Notes: generated by a model from the sequence alone, not told the origin. A stretch of DNA of 64,000 nucleotides from Firmicutes bacterium HGW-Firmicutes-16 (GCA_002841545.1 PGZZ01000007.1:124001-188000), one strand, 5' to 3'. Shown: positions 1 through 9,592, counted from the stretch's first letter. Numbers and translations are program-made.

Positions 1-321
1 AGCCAAAGCATAGTTTTCATCTGTCTTGCGGTAAACGCAAATTTCGGGCTGGAGGTCTTTGTTACGAAGAAAAGCGAGGGCTTCATTGGTACCGTCGCCG
101 TCCAGGTCAACAAGTTGAATGCTCTGACGAAGTGAGCCTGCGGTCGGCGCAGAATATTCACTTCCGGCTCCAATCTCATCGTCGATTAGCTCCTGAAGCT
201 GAAGATATTCCTTCGGAGCCTGCGGAAGGCTGTAAAGCTCGTGAACCCCCGTAAGCGAGCAGCCGGACAACAAAATAAGCGCGGCGGCTATGGCGGCAAA
301 AAGCCTGTGTCTTTTCTCCAA
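1..321 (-). CDS. Lipoprotein, N-terminal part (cut by window edge)
   Basis: Not a long ORF inside the window, but the frame is open from a TTG at 321 to the window edge. A GGGAGG ribosome binding site lies about nine bases upstream of the TTG. The N-terminus is a short basic stretch, a hydrophobic segment and a lipobox ending LLSGC near residue 21, so export and lipid anchoring are likely. The following 85 residues contain a VDLDGDGTNEALAF stretch, which resembles the calcium-binding FG-GAP/VCBS-like loops often found in surface lipoproteins. The rest lies outside the window, so the function cannot be stated. Divergent from the PPTase gene. Confidence 0.7.
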   Translation of the reverse strand, partial: MEKRHRLFAAIAAALILLSGCSLTGVHELYSLPQAPKEYLQLQELIDDEIGAGSEYSAPTAGSLRQSIQLVDLDGDGTNEALAFLRNKDLQPEICVYRKTDENYALA

Positions 322-483
322 AGCACCGCACCTCCCTAAAATCGGACAAAAACGCACAATAAAACTAATCTATTATAACACACCAGCTAAAAAAATGGTA
401 GTGTAAAATCACAATATATTGTGATACAATACTACTCAACAATATACAGCTTCGAATTTTTTGATACAACGGAGGTGAGCCTT

Positions 484-1101
484 ATGCGGCTGTATTATGC
501 CGATATCCGCGGCATAGATGAAAACGACGCCCTCTATCCTCCCCTGAGCAAGAGCCGTGGTTCGGCCTTCGGAGTCTCTCTGCTTGCAGCGGCATACGAG
601 GATTATGCGGGCGCTCCGCTTCCGAAAATAATAAAGCTGCTGTCCGGAAAATCTCATATGCCGGATAGACCCGAATTCCACTATTCGGTCAGTCACAGCA
701 AAACTCATGTCTTCGTCGCGCTGTCGAAGAAACCAGTTGGTGCTGATACGGAAACACATAGAATAATGAAACAAACGGTCATCGAAAAGCTCACGACTCC
801 TGCCGAACTCGCAGGACTCACTTTTTTCGACATCTGGGTACTTAGAGAAAGCTATTTCAAGCTCACTCAAAAAGGTGACCTGCGAGCACTGCGTTTCTAC
901 AGAAGAAACGGCAGAATAGTCCCGCCCGAAGAAGGCGTTCACTGCCGTCTTTATCCCGACATTGAGGGAAGCTCCACAGCCGTCTGCTCCCTAGACGCGA
1001 AATTCCCTGATAAGATAACAAAAATCCCAATCGAAGCCCTCCTTAAGAAAGAAGCCCGAAAGCGTCTCGAAAAGGAAAAAAAGGCTGCAGAACAAGAGTA
1101 A
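484..1101 (+). CDS. 4'-phosphopantetheinyl transferase (Sfp-like)
   Basis: About 205 aa. Transfers the phosphopantetheine arm of CoA to a serine of carrier proteins. The Sfp family signatures are recognisable but diverged: HYSVSHS at residues 66-72, VGADTE at 85-90 (VGIDIE in most members) and WVLRESYFKLTQKG at 118-131 (usual W-x-x-KE-x-x-x-K). I chose ATG 484 because GGAGGTGAG sits just upstream; the longer frame from 421 has no binding site. The C-terminus is a Lys/Glu-rich tail. An acyl carrier protein gene, a possible substrate, is at 10.8 kb. Family assignment is good; carrier specificity (AcpS-like or secondary-metabolism type) cannot be told. Confidence 0.82.
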   Translation: MRLYYADIRGIDENDALYPPLSKSRGSAFGVSLLAAAYEDYAGAPLPKIIKLLSGKSHMPDRPEFHYSVSHSKTHVFVALSKKPVGADTETHRIMKQTVIEKLTTPAELAGLTFFDIWVLRESYFKLTQKGDLRALRFYRRNGRIVPPEEGVHCRLYPDIEGSSTAVCSLDAKFPDKITKIPIEALLKKEARKRLEKEKKAAEQE

Positions 1102-1105
1102 TAAC

Positions 1106-1140
1106 AAAAGACGCTGCCGGTTCTCCGGCAGCGTCTTTTC
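1106..1140. terminator. Bidirectional intrinsic terminator
   Basis: A near-perfect inverted repeat (AGACGCTGCCGG / CCGGCAGCGTCT) with a short TTCT loop, A-run on the left and T-run on the right. It lies between the convergent PPTase and PFOR genes and can serve both. Confidence 0.88.
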
Positions 1141-1156
1141 CTACAGTCTATTTTTA

Positions 1157-4100
1157 CTATTCCTTGCTTTCGTTTTCATAAAGAGTCTTCTGACGAACTA
1201 ATCTATCGTACTTTTCCTTGGCCTCCTTTTCGGCTCTCGGGAAAAGCTCCTCGGCGCGTTCCGGAAAGCTGAGCTTAAGCGACGAGTAGCGGACCTCGCT
1301 ATTTATGAAGTCCTGATAGCTCGCAGTCGCAGGCTTGCTGTCAATAGTAAGCGGTTGCTCCTTTCTCGGATCATAGCGTAACATGTTCCAATATCCCGAT
1401 TCAACAGCCTGTTTCTCGGTCGCAATAGACTTGCCCATCCCGTTCTTATTACCGTGGTTTATGCAGGGCGAATACGCTATAATCAGAGACGGACCATCGT
1501 AGCTCTCGGCCTCTGTTATGGCGCTTAGTGTCTGCTGGAAATTTGCGCCCATGCTAATTTGCGCAACATAAATATAGCCGTAGGTGATGGCTATTTGCGC
1601 CAAATCCTTCTTTTTAATCGACTTGCCGGCCGCCGCGAACTGTGCAACAGAGCCCGTCGGTGTCGACTTTGAGGCCTGGCCGCCGGTGTTCGAATAAAGC
1701 TCGGTATCGAAAACGAGGACATTGATGTTCTCGCCCGCGGCAAGAACATGGTCAAGTCCGCCGTAACCAATATCGTAGGCCCAACCGTCACCGCCGAACA
1801 CCCAGAAGCTGGGCTTAACGAACATGTCGCGTTCTTCATAAAGCTTTTTCAGATTTTCGCTTCCCTCGCGCACTTCGCCTTGTTCTCTCATGTGCTTTAG
1901 GAGCATCGCTTCAAGTTCCTTAGATGTCATTTTCGATGAAGTCGGATTGTCCTTGCCGTCGATCCAGTTCTGTGCTGCCTGCTTCAGCTCATTTGGAGTA
2001 TCGGAACCCTCGGCAATGTTCTTAACCTCCTCGATAACCGTTGCTCTGCGCTGCTTCACACCTTGGAGCATGCCGAAGCCGAATTCCGCGTTGTCCTCAA
2101 AGAGAGAGTTCGACCATGCAGGCCCGCGCCCTTCCCTGTTTTTCGTATAGGGAAAGCTGGGCTCCGCCGCTCCCCATATCGAGGTACAGCCCGTTGCGTT
2201 TGCAATATACATCCGGTCGCCGAAGAGCTGAGTCACGAGCTTTGCGTAAGGCGATTCACCGCAGCCAGCGCAGGCGCCGCAGAACTCGAGAAGCGGAGTC
2301 TTGAACTGGCTGCCCTTAATCGTGTTCTCCGCGAAGGGCAGTTCCTTTTCAGATAGATTCATATATGCGTAATTAAAAGCCTTCTGATCGTCAAGTCTTT
2401 CTTCAAGTGGTTCCATTTCGAGAGCCTTGTCCTTCGCGGGGCAGACATTTGCGCAGCTTCCGCAGCCCGTGCAGTCCAAGACGCTGGGGATGACGGCAAA
2501 CTTATATCCCTCACAGCCCTTGCCCTTCATCTGGACAGACTTGGTGCTCTCCGGAGCGCTTGCAAGCTCCTTGTCGGTGAACACGAAGGGACGGATGACT
2601 GAGTGCGGACACACGAACGAACACTGATTGCACTGTATACAGTTTTCCGGTATCCACTTCGGAACTTCAACGGCAATACTCCGCTTTTCAAAGGCGGAGG
2701 TTCCTACAGGCACTGCGCCGTCCGCGATATCCATAAAAGCGGAAACCGGCAGCTTATCGCCGCGCATAGCGTTAATCGGCACGAGTAGCTTCTCGACGAA
2801 ATCCTTCGCGTGGGGGAGTCCGCCCTCCGGAACAGCTCTCGGCGCGTCAGGAGCGGGAGAAGCCCAGTCCGCCGGAACTTGAAGCTCTCGAACCTGCTGG
2901 ATGCCCGCGTCAACAGCCAGAATGTTCATGTCGACTATCTTTTCGCCCTTACGCCCATAGGTCTTGCGTATTGCGTCCTTCATATAGGTTACCGCATCTT
3001 CCTCGGGCATAATCTTCGCGAGCTTGAAAAATGCGGCCTGCAAAATCGCGTTGGTCTTGTTACCGAGACCGATTTCGCGGGCTATCCTCATTGCGTCGAT
3101 TGTATAAACGCGAACCTTGTTATCCGCTATATATTTCTTTGCTTCAGCGGATAAATGCCCCGCAAGAGCTGCGGCGTCATAGGCGCAGTTAATAAGGAAA
3201 GCTCCTTCGGGCTTCACGTCCTGAACAATGTCGAAATTGTCTAGATAGGAGGGATTATGGCAGGCAACAAAGTTTGCTTTCGAAACATAGTAAGTTGATT
3301 TTATGCTGCTCTTGCCAAAGCGCAGATGACTAATCGTTACGCCTCCGGACTTTTTTGAATCATACTGAAAGTAGGCCTGAACCTTGAGGTCGGTATGGTC
3401 GCCGATAATTTTGATGCTGTTCTTGTTCGCACCAACCGTTCCATCCGAGCCTAGCCCCCAAAATTTACATGATATCGTGTCCGTGTGCGTCGTATCAGGG
3501 TCTTCAGTAATCGGAATCGAAAGATTTGTCACGTCGTCTACGATGCCGATTGTAAAGCTGTTTATTGGCTGACTTGCCTGGATGTTGCGATATGCGGAAA
3601 TAATCGAGCCGGGAGTGACGTCCTTTGAAGACAGCCCGTAGCGTCCGCCATAAACAGGTATATCGCGGAACTTCGTGCCGTTAAGAGCCGAAATCACATC
3701 AACATACAGCGGCTCGCCGACTGCTCCCGGCTCTTTCGTGCGGTCAAGTACGCCGATGGTTTTGACTGTGTCTGGAAGAACCTGAACAAGGTGCTGTACT
3801 GAGAAGGGACGGTATAGACGAACCTTAACAAGTCCGACTTTTTCTCCTTTTCCGTTCAGGTAGTCGACGACTTCTTCAGCCGCCTCGCAGACGCTACCCA
3901 TCGCTATGATTACATGCGCCGCATCGGGAGCACCGTAATAATTGAAGAGCTTGTAGTCAGTACCGATGCGCGAGTTAACATCGTTCATGTAAGACTCAAC
4001 TACAGCTGGCAAATCGTAATATTTTTGATTTGCCGCTTCGCGTATCTGAAAGAATATATCTCCGTTCTGGTTCGTGCCGCGAAGCACAGGGTCAGCCGGT

Positions 4101-4726
4101 CTGCTCGCTCTGTCACGGAAGTTTTTAATTGCATCGAAGGGTGCCATTTGGGCAAGCTCTTCATAATCCCAGACTTCGATTTTCTGCATCTCGTGAGAGG
4201 TGCGGAAGCCGTCAAAGAAATGCACGAAGGGAAGGCTTGAACGTATCGTAGATAGGTGCGCGACAGCACCGAGATCCATCGCCTCTTGAGGACTGTTTGC
4301 GCAGAGCATCGCAAATCCCGTCTGACGGCAGGCATATATATCCTGGTGGTCGCCGAAAATCGAGAGTGCATGCGACGCTATCGTTCTTGCTGAAACATGA
4401 ATAACCGTCGGAAGCATTTCTCCCGCGATTTTGTACATATTAGGAATCATAAGCAATAAACCTTGAGAGGCCGTATAGGTGGTCGTCAGCGCTCCGGCTG
4501 TCAGGCTCCCATGAACGGCACCGGCCGCGCCGGCTTCGGACTGCATTTCAACAACATTGACCGGCTGCCCGAAAATGTTCTTTACTCCGGCTGCAGCCCA
4601 TTTATCGGCATATTCCGCCATAGTCGAAGAGGGCGTAATCGGATAGATTGCGGCGACCTCAGAAAAAGCGTAGGAAACATACGCCGCAGCATTGTTGCCA
4701 TCCATTGTTTTCAGTTTTCTTGGCAT
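1157..4726 (-). CDS. nifJ: Pyruvate:ferredoxin (flavodoxin) oxidoreductase, single chain
   Basis: 1189 aa, the normal length for the homodimeric enzyme, which converts pyruvate and CoA to acetyl-CoA and CO2 with reduction of ferredoxin or flavodoxin, in the cytoplasm. The N-terminal half has the pyruvate/TPP-binding part (YPITPSSTMAEYADKW near residue 30). A two-[4Fe-4S] ferredoxin domain follows with CIQCNQCSFVCP and CTGCGSCANVCP in the region 690-760, then CGACAGCGESPY holding the proximal cluster, then the TPP motif GDGWAYDIGYGGLDHV near 965. The ATG has an AGGAG site. Single gene between a terminator and its own promoter. Strong sign of anaerobic fermentative metabolism. Confidence 0.97.
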   Translation of the reverse strand: MPRKLKTMDGNNAAAYVSYAFSEVAAIYPITPSSTMAEYADKWAAAGVKNIFGQPVNVVEMQSEAGAAGAVHGSLTAGALTTTYTASQGLLLMIPNMYKIAGEMLPTVIHVSARTIASHALSIFGDHQDIYACRQTGFAMLCANSPQEAMDLGAVAHLSTIRSSLPFVHFFDGFRTSHEMQKIEVWDYEELAQMAPFDAIKNFRDRASRPADPVLRGTNQNGDIFFQIREAANQKYYDLPAVVESYMNDVNSRIGTDYKLFNYYGAPDAAHVIIAMGSVCEAAEEVVDYLNGKGEKVGLVKVRLYRPFSVQHLVQVLPDTVKTIGVLDRTKEPGAVGEPLYVDVISALNGTKFRDIPVYGGRYGLSSKDVTPGSIISAYRNIQASQPINSFTIGIVDDVTNLSIPITEDPDTTHTDTISCKFWGLGSDGTVGANKNSIKIIGDHTDLKVQAYFQYDSKKSGGVTISHLRFGKSSIKSTYYVSKANFVACHNPSYLDNFDIVQDVKPEGAFLINCAYDAAALAGHLSAEAKKYIADNKVRVYTIDAMRIAREIGLGNKTNAILQAAFFKLAKIMPEEDAVTYMKDAIRKTYGRKGEKIVDMNILAVDAGIQQVRELQVPADWASPAPDAPRAVPEGGLPHAKDFVEKLLVPINAMRGDKLPVSAFMDIADGAVPVGTSAFEKRSIAVEVPKWIPENCIQCNQCSFVCPHSVIRPFVFTDKELASAPESTKSVQMKGKGCEGYKFAVIPSVLDCTGCGSCANVCPAKDKALEMEPLEERLDDQKAFNYAYMNLSEKELPFAENTIKGSQFKTPLLEFCGACAGCGESPYAKLVTQLFGDRMYIANATGCTSIWGAAEPSFPYTKNREGRGPAWSNSLFEDNAEFGFGMLQGVKQRRATVIEEVKNIAEGSDTPNELKQAAQNWIDGKDNPTSSKMTSKELEAMLLKHMREQGEVREGSENLKKLYEERDMFVKPSFWVFGGDGWAYDIGYGGLDHVLAAGENINVLVFDTELYSNTGGQASKSTPTGSVAQFAAAGKSIKKKDLAQIAITYGYIYVAQISMGANFQQTLSAITEAESYDGPSLIIAYSPCINHGNKNGMGKSIATEKQAVESGYWNMLRYDPRKEQPLTIDSKPATASYQDFINSEVRYSSLKLSFPERAEELFPRAEKEAKEKYDRLVRQKTLYENESKE

Positions 4727-4818
4727 TGTTTCATCTCCTCGTAAATCTCAAGGGCCTTAAAGCCCAAGCAGCAATTAAGTGTAGTATTCTCTGTCGGACG
4801 GCATAAATTCACAGAAGC

Positions 4819-4847
4819 GATATAATGCTCTCGTTTAATAAGTTCAA
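4819..4847 (-). promoter_or_regulatory. Sigma-A-type promoter for PFOR
   Basis: On the minus strand TTGAAC, 17 bases, TATATC. Start of transcription would be about 90 bases before the ATG. The leader contains a small GGGC/GCCC hairpin at about 4750-4768. Confidence 0.55.
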
Positions 4848-4868
4848 ATTTCACTAATAAATTTCCCC

Positions 4869-4897
4869 TTGTGCTTTTTAACCTTTCGAGTTATAAT
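4869..4897 (+). promoter_or_regulatory. Promoter for the Asp23-FakA pair
   Basis: TTGTGC, 17 bases, TATAAT. It is divergent from the PFOR promoter and about 80 bases upstream of the Asp23 start codon. The leader contains a GC-rich hairpin (CCGC/GCGG) at about 4935-4950. Confidence 0.6.
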
Positions 4898-4977
4898 TAC
4901 AAGACGTTCGATTCAGGAACCCACCGGCTTCCTCCGCACGCGCGGGGGCATTCCATTGTTAGAAAGGAGCCGACATC

Positions 4978-5331
4978 ATGGTAAAAATCGAAAATGAGCT
5001 TGGTATGATCAGCATTACCAGCGATGTATTCATGAACATTGCCGGAGACGCCGCAACAAACTGCTTTGGTGTTAAAGGCATGGGGGCACGCTCCAAAACC
5101 GACGGACTTGTTCATTTGCTCCGCAGAGAGTCAATGTCCAAGGGTGTTGGTGTCAGCTTCAATGATGACGGCAGCGTTTCTATAGACCTGCACATTGTTG
5201 TTGATCTCGGTGTCAACATTAAGGTTCTTGCGGGAAGCATTATGAATGAGGTCAGCTATAAGGTCTCCAAATCGACAGGAGTACCTGTCAAAAACGTCGA
5301 TGTTTATATCGACTCGATGCAGATAAGCTGA
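4978..5331 (+). CDS. Asp23/Gls24 family protein (YloU-like)
   Basis: 117 aa, a typical length. The pattern starting with a GMISITSDVFMNIAG segment and ending with a VKNVDVYIDSM strand is that of the Asp23/Gls24 (YloU) family of small cytoplasmic or membrane-associated proteins of uncertain biochemical role, often linked to envelope stress or lipid metabolism. AAAGGAG sits at good distance from ATG 4978. It is followed after 63 bases by the DAK2 gene, the same order as yloU-yloV in Bacillus. The rpmB gene that often sits divergent to this pair is replaced here by PFOR. Confidence 0.9.
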   Translation: MVKIENELGMISITSDVFMNIAGDAATNCFGVKGMGARSKTDGLVHLLRRESMSKGVGVSFNDDGSVSIDLHIVVDLGVNIKVLAGSIMNEVSYKVSKSTGVPVKNVDVYIDSMQIS

Positions 5332-5394
5332 AAGCCCCGACGCTTTACTTGCTCGGGCTCAAGCCCTGTCATTCTTCCCCGGAGGTGTTTAAAT

Positions 5395-7038
5395 TTGAGA
5401 GAAACGATTGACGGCGCATCATTTACAGAAATGTTGCTGTGCGCTGCCGCTGCTTTGGAAATTAATAAGCAGCATATAAACGAACTGAATGTTTTCCCTG
5501 TGCCCGATGGCGACACGGGTACAAATATGAGCATGACAATGTCAGCCGGCGCTACCGAAATTCGACGCAAAAAGCCGAATGGTGTCGGCGACGTAGCAAA
5601 ATGCGCGGCAGATGCCTTGCTTCGCGGCGCTCGCGGAAATTCTGGCGTCATACTATCGCTTTTATTTCGGGGTCTTGCTAAGTCCCTTAAGGGCAAGGAT
5701 ACCTGTAATTCTTACGATTTTGCTCAGGCGATGAGCGAGGGTGTCGAAGCCGCCTATAACGCGGTTATGAAGCCTGCTGAAGGCACAATCCTCACGGTGT
5801 CTCGACTTTCCGCCTCTGCTGCTTCCGACTTTGCCGAAACCGGCAGTGATGTTGAGCTTCTTTTGTCCTGTGCTCTCGAATCCGCTAAAGAGACTCTTGC
5901 ACAGACCGTCAACATGAACCCGGTTCTAAAAAAAGCCGGAGTCATCGACGCCGGCGGCAAGGGCTATGTTGTGATTCTTGAGGCAATGCTACAAAGCTTG
6001 CGCGGTGAAGTGACGCCCGAATCCTACGACATCGGAAGTATCGAAATAAATGACGCCGCAGATTTCTCTCGTTATGATTCCGGAGATATAACTTTCACAT
6101 ATTGCACCGAATTCATCGTTAACAGAGAAACAGGAAAGTCCGCAGACCTTCTAAGAACTTTCCTGCAAAACATCGGCGACAGCGCCGTTGTCGTGGACGA
6201 TGAGGAGATAATCAAAACTCACGTTCATACTGACGACCCCGGAAAGGTTCTCACCGAAGCTCTAACTTATGGCAGCCTTCTCAAAATAAAGATTGAAAAC
6301 ATGCGTGAACAGCATTCAGATCTTGCCGGTGGCGCAGACGCGAATGATGTCAAGACGGATGCTCCCGCCGAGCCCGAAAAGGAGTTCGGTACAGTCGTTG
6401 TATGCGCGGGCAAAGGCATGGAAGACCTCTTCGTCGAATTAGGGGCGGACAGAATCGTGACCGGCGGCCAGACCATGAACCCTTCGACCGAGGATATTCT
6501 CAAGGCGATTGAAGCGACCCCTGCCTCCGTTGTCTTCGTTTTCCCAAACAACAAAAACATCATTATGGCGGCGCAGCAGTGCGTCCCACTAACTGAAAAA
6601 AGAGTTATAATCATTCCGACAACCACGATACCGCAGGGTGTTGCGGCTATGCTGAGTATGGATACTTTTTCGCAGACGGAAAAAGAAATCATCGAAAATG
6701 CCGATGACGCCATCAAAAACGTCCACACTGCTCTGATAACTTATGCTGCAAGGGACTCGGATTTCGACGGATATGAGATCAAGGCCGGCGAATACCTCGG
6801 ACTATTGGACGGCGCTTTGCTTGGAAGCGATGCCGATATCAGTGTACTTGTCGATACTTTAGCTTCAAAGCTCGAAGCCCTCTCCCCCGAATTCCTCACC
6901 GTGTACTACGGCGAGGATGTCAATGCAGATAACGCCCAGAGTGTCGGCACAATTCTTTCAGATAAGCACCCCTCGGCTGAAATGAGCATAATAAACGGCG
7001 GCCAGCCCGTTTACTACTATATGATTTCTGCCGAATAA
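5395..7038 (+). CDS. DAK2 domain protein, fatty acid kinase FakA-like (YloV)
   Basis: 547 aa, starting at a TTG with GGAGGTG ten bases before it. The N-terminal DAK2 domain carries the nucleotide-binding motif NVFPVPDGDTGTNM at about 32-45, followed by RGARGNSGVILSLLFRG. The middle and C-terminal parts match the FakA layout. FakA phosphorylates fatty acids held by FakB (DegV) proteins to acyl phosphates for phospholipid synthesis; no FakB gene is in the window. About 30 extra Ala/Glu/Asp-rich residues near 300-330 link the two halves. Position after the Asp23 gene supports the call. Kinase function is by family, not proven here. Confidence 0.87.
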   Translation: MRETIDGASFTEMLLCAAAALEINKQHINELNVFPVPDGDTGTNMSMTMSAGATEIRRKKPNGVGDVAKCAADALLRGARGNSGVILSLLFRGLAKSLKGKDTCNSYDFAQAMSEGVEAAYNAVMKPAEGTILTVSRLSASAASDFAETGSDVELLLSCALESAKETLAQTVNMNPVLKKAGVIDAGGKGYVVILEAMLQSLRGEVTPESYDIGSIEINDAADFSRYDSGDITFTYCTEFIVNRETGKSADLLRTFLQNIGDSAVVVDDEEIIKTHVHTDDPGKVLTEALTYGSLLKIKIENMREQHSDLAGGADANDVKTDAPAEPEKEFGTVVVCAGKGMEDLFVELGADRIVTGGQTMNPSTEDILKAIEATPASVVFVFPNNKNIIMAAQQCVPLTEKRVIIIPTTTIPQGVAAMLSMDTFSQTEKEIIENADDAIKNVHTALITYAARDSDFDGYEIKAGEYLGLLDGALLGSDADISVLVDTLASKLEALSPEFLTVYYGEDVNADNAQSVGTILSDKHPSAEMSIINGGQPVYYYMISAE

Positions 7039-7060
7039 AGGCGTTTTCTTATAAACCCGA

Positions 7061-7106
7061 TAATAGCTATCCCCCGCGGAGAAAATCCGCGGGGGATAGC
7101 TATTAT
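7061..7106. terminator. Strong bidirectional terminator
   Basis: About 19-bp near-perfect stem (TAATAGCTATCCCCCGCGGA and its complement) with a GAAAA-type loop, between convergent fakA-like and ricT. Confidence 0.88.
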
Positions 7107-7111
7107 ATTAA

Positions 7112-8398
7112 TCAACCGTTGCCTTGTCCGTCGTTACGGGGCTTGGGTTTGTTGTAATGGTGCTTTCTGTAATGGTTCTGATTTTTCTGATTGTCTTTCG
7201 GCTTATTCGGATTCTCCCCTTCGCTCGGCTGCGGTTTAGGAGTGTTCTGAGGGCGCTGTCCGCCGTTCGGCGCGCTCTGTTGCGCCGGAGCACTCCCCCT
7301 GTTATCCATAGGCTTCGCATTGTTTTGTCTGGGGTAGCCTCTCCCGCCGCCATTTCCGGGTCTTTGCCAGCGCTGCTCTTCTCCTCGGTTTTCAGGCCTT
7401 CCGCTTTGATACTGCGAAGGAGCCTTCACCTCGCCAGCCGTCTTCTGCTGTGAAGAGCCGTCCGTTTGCTCCGCAAATAGCGAAGGGGCCTGCCATGTAT
7501 CTTCTGCTACTGGCTCCTCAGAAACTTCCTCAATCTTGACTCTTTCGACAAGAACCTGCGGCAGCGGCTCCCCGGGCTTCGGTCTTCCGCCGGGCACAGT
7601 TGCAACGTCTTCCGCGTCTAGGATTTTAAATTCTTGCTCCCCGCCGCTGTCTAGGCATACTTTGACCTTCTGCCGCAGCACGTTCGCCGACAGAACAACT
7701 CCGTAACCGGAGGATGTCTGAACGAAAGACCCCGTCTTCGGTATCTTCTTGACGAGATCCTCATAAGCTTCCTGTTCATACCGCAGACAGCACATGAGCC
7801 TGCCGCAGCTTCCCGAAATTTTCGTCGGGTTCAGCGACATGGACTGAGTCTTCGCCATTTTCGTTGAAACGGGCTGAAAATCGTTCAAAAACTGATTGCA
7901 GCAATAGGGTCTGCCACAGATACCGAGTCCACCGAGCATTTTAGTCTCGTCGCGAACTCCGATTTGGCGCAGCTCAATACGTGTACGGAACACCGCCGCC
8001 AAGTCCTTTACGAGATCACGGAAATCCACTCTGCCGTCCGCCGTAAAGAAAAACAGTATTTTGCTACCCTCAAATCCGCATTCAACGTCCACTAGCTTCA
8101 TATCCAGCTTGTGAGCTTCAATCTTATCCTTGCAGATTGCAAAGGCTTCCTTTTCACGTTCCTTGTTCGTTTTCGCGATGCGGAGGTCATCTTCGGTCGC
8201 AATTCTAATAACAGGCCTCAGCGGAGGAATGATGCTTTCGTCTGCCACATAGTGCTCACCGAACGCGCAGTTTCCGATATCGAGGCCCTTCGAAGTTTCC
8301 ACGATAAGCGTATCACCCGAATGGACATCAATACTGGTCGGGTCGAAATAATATGCTTTACCGTGGGGATTAAATTTTACACTTACTACCTTAACCAA
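7112..8398 (-). CDS. ricT: PSP1 domain protein RicT (YaaT) with long disordered tail
   Basis: 428 aa. Residues 1 to about 280 form the PSP1 domain with the conserved cysteine pairs GRPYCCNQF and GRLMCCLRYE that in Bacillus help hold Fe-S clusters in the RicA-RicF-RicT (Y-complex) needed for RNase Y-dependent mRNA maturation. From about 290 onward the protein is an extended low-complexity tail rich in Gln, Pro, Asn, Gly and basic residues, much longer than the Bacillus protein's end and RNA-binding-like in composition. Third gene of a darA-holB-ricT operon, the Bacillus order. The family call is secure; a role for the tail is inference. Confidence 0.9.
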   Translation of the reverse strand: MVKVVSVKFNPHGKAYYFDPTSIDVHSGDTLIVETSKGLDIGNCAFGEHYVADESIIPPLRPVIRIATEDDLRIAKTNKEREKEAFAICKDKIEAHKLDMKLVDVECGFEGSKILFFFTADGRVDFRDLVKDLAAVFRTRIELRQIGVRDETKMLGGLGICGRPYCCNQFLNDFQPVSTKMAKTQSMSLNPTKISGSCGRLMCCLRYEQEAYEDLVKKIPKTGSFVQTSSGYGVVLSANVLRQKVKVCLDSGGEQEFKILDAEDVATVPGGRPKPGEPLPQVLVERVKIEEVSEEPVAEDTWQAPSLFAEQTDGSSQQKTAGEVKAPSQYQSGRPENRGEEQRWQRPGNGGGRGYPRQNNAKPMDNRGSAPAQQSAPNGGQRPQNTPKPQPSEGENPNKPKDNQKNQNHYRKHHYNKPKPRNDGQGNG

Positions 8399-8412
8399 AA
8401 TTTTTCCTCATT

Positions 8413-9186
8413 TCATATCGTCAGCACGCAAAGCAAACCCATTACATGCTTTGCGCTGACATTCAGGCGCAGATAATCATCCGCCCTGTCACATAGTGAG
8501 AGAAGACGAAACGCGTCCTCGCGTGTCAAATTGTTATACTTTTTTTTAAGACTGATGAAGCTGTTGAGGCAAAACCTAACGTCACTAACAAACTCGCCCA
8601 CCCGCTCGGTATCGAGAGCCTCGTGCTTCCCAAAAAAGGTACAGAGCTTAGCCTCGTCTCTCTTTGCCGCAAGCGTTATATACTCTTCCGCAAGCTCACT
8701 CTCATTTCCCAGTTTCTCTCCCGTAAGCAGTATTGCGGTGCAGCGCGAGCGAACCGTTGCAAGCAGCGACTCCGCGCTGTCCGTGCAGAGGATGAATACA
8801 GCGTATTCGGGCGGTTCCTCAAGAATCTTCAGAGCGGCATTCTGAGCCGAAATATTCATAGTGCCTGCGTCCCGAATAAGATAGACTTTTTTGTCCGCCT
8901 GAGAGGGCCGGACATACGCATCGGAAGCCATGTGTCTAATTTGCTCCACCTGTATATCGCGCTTTTTGTTCCCCTTGTCGTCGCTTTTTCTTGAAACGTC
9001 AATGATGTCAGGATGAAAGCCCGCAAGAACATTTCTGCACGCAGGGCATTCCATGCAAGGGCGTTTCGCCTGTCCCTCGCACAGAAAATAACAGGCAATA
9101 TCAAGCGCCTTCTTTTCCCTTCGCTCAACATCGGGTGAAGCGATTATATAAGCGTGTGAATCGACAAACTGCTTGTCGCTTATCAT
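8413..9186 (-). CDS. holB: DNA polymerase III delta' subunit
   Basis: 257 aa, shorter than the usual 300-330. Clamp-loader AAA+ ATPase-related subunit. It shows the zinc-knuckle cysteines (C-x8-C-x2-C-x2-C, around 34-48), the region KVYLIRDAGTMNISAQNAALKILEEPP and the SRC motif (TVRSRC) that contacts neighbouring subunits. No Walker A is seen, as usual for delta'. The shorter C-terminus suggests a trimmed collar domain. The start codon overlaps the stop of the upstream DarA-like gene by four bases, indicating translational coupling. Confidence 0.9.
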   Translation of the reverse strand: MISDKQFVDSHAYIIASPDVERREKKALDIACYFLCEGQAKRPCMECPACRNVLAGFHPDIIDVSRKSDDKGNKKRDIQVEQIRHMASDAYVRPSQADKKVYLIRDAGTMNISAQNAALKILEEPPEYAVFILCTDSAESLLATVRSRCTAILLTGEKLGNESELAEEYITLAAKRDEAKLCTFFGKHEALDTERVGEFVSDVRFCLNSFISLKKKYNNLTREDAFRLLSLCDRADDYLRLNVSAKHVMGLLCVLTI

Positions 9187-9497
9187 AGCTTAATAAATTG
9201 ATCGACGTCCATCGTAAAGACAACCGCGCGGCCGACTTTAACCTGCGGAGGCAGCTTGAAACTGCCCAAAAGAAAATCGGACGGTACATCCACAATCCTC
9301 TCGGATGAATTTTCCTGAATTATCTTCAGCGCGGCGCTAACCTTTTTATCGTCGATAGCAGACAAGATAATCGAGTTCTCCTTTTGGAGAAAACCGCCAT
9401 AGCTATCCGAAACCGTTGAATGATAGCCCGCCATCGACATCGCGTTTGCTACCTTGGGTGCATCCGTCTTGTCTGTAATCACAACCATTAGTTTCAT
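9183..9497 (-). CDS. darA: Cyclic-di-AMP receptor, PII-like (DarA/YaaQ)
   Basis: 104 aa, near the usual 108-110. Starts MKLMVVITDKTDAPKVANAMSMAG and contains the glycine-flanked GGFLQKENSIIL segment typical of the PII-like c-di-AMP receptors (DarA, PstA, CdaR). GGAGG lies upstream of the ATG. The family binds c-di-AMP as a trimer; its target is unknown. Operon with holB and ricT matches the Bacillus tmk-yaaQ-yaaR-holB-yaaT region, with tmk and yaaR missing here. Family call is by pattern and context. Confidence 0.85.
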   Translation of the reverse strand: MKLMVVITDKTDAPKVANAMSMAGYHSTVSDSYGGFLQKENSIILSAIDDKKVSAALKIIQENSSERIVDVPSDFLLGSFKLPPQVKVGRAVVFTMDVDQFIKL

Positions 9498-9592
9498 TTC
9501 GGATCCTCCCTCAACAATTGGTGGACTTCTTCAAATAATTGTACCTTTATTATCGGTATTCGTCAATGACAAATTGAAGTCCCCTTCTTTGC

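Noticed and set aside
436-942. 168-codon ORF opposite the PPTase gene
   Set aside because: Antisense shadow; the plus strand has the conserved PPTase motifs.
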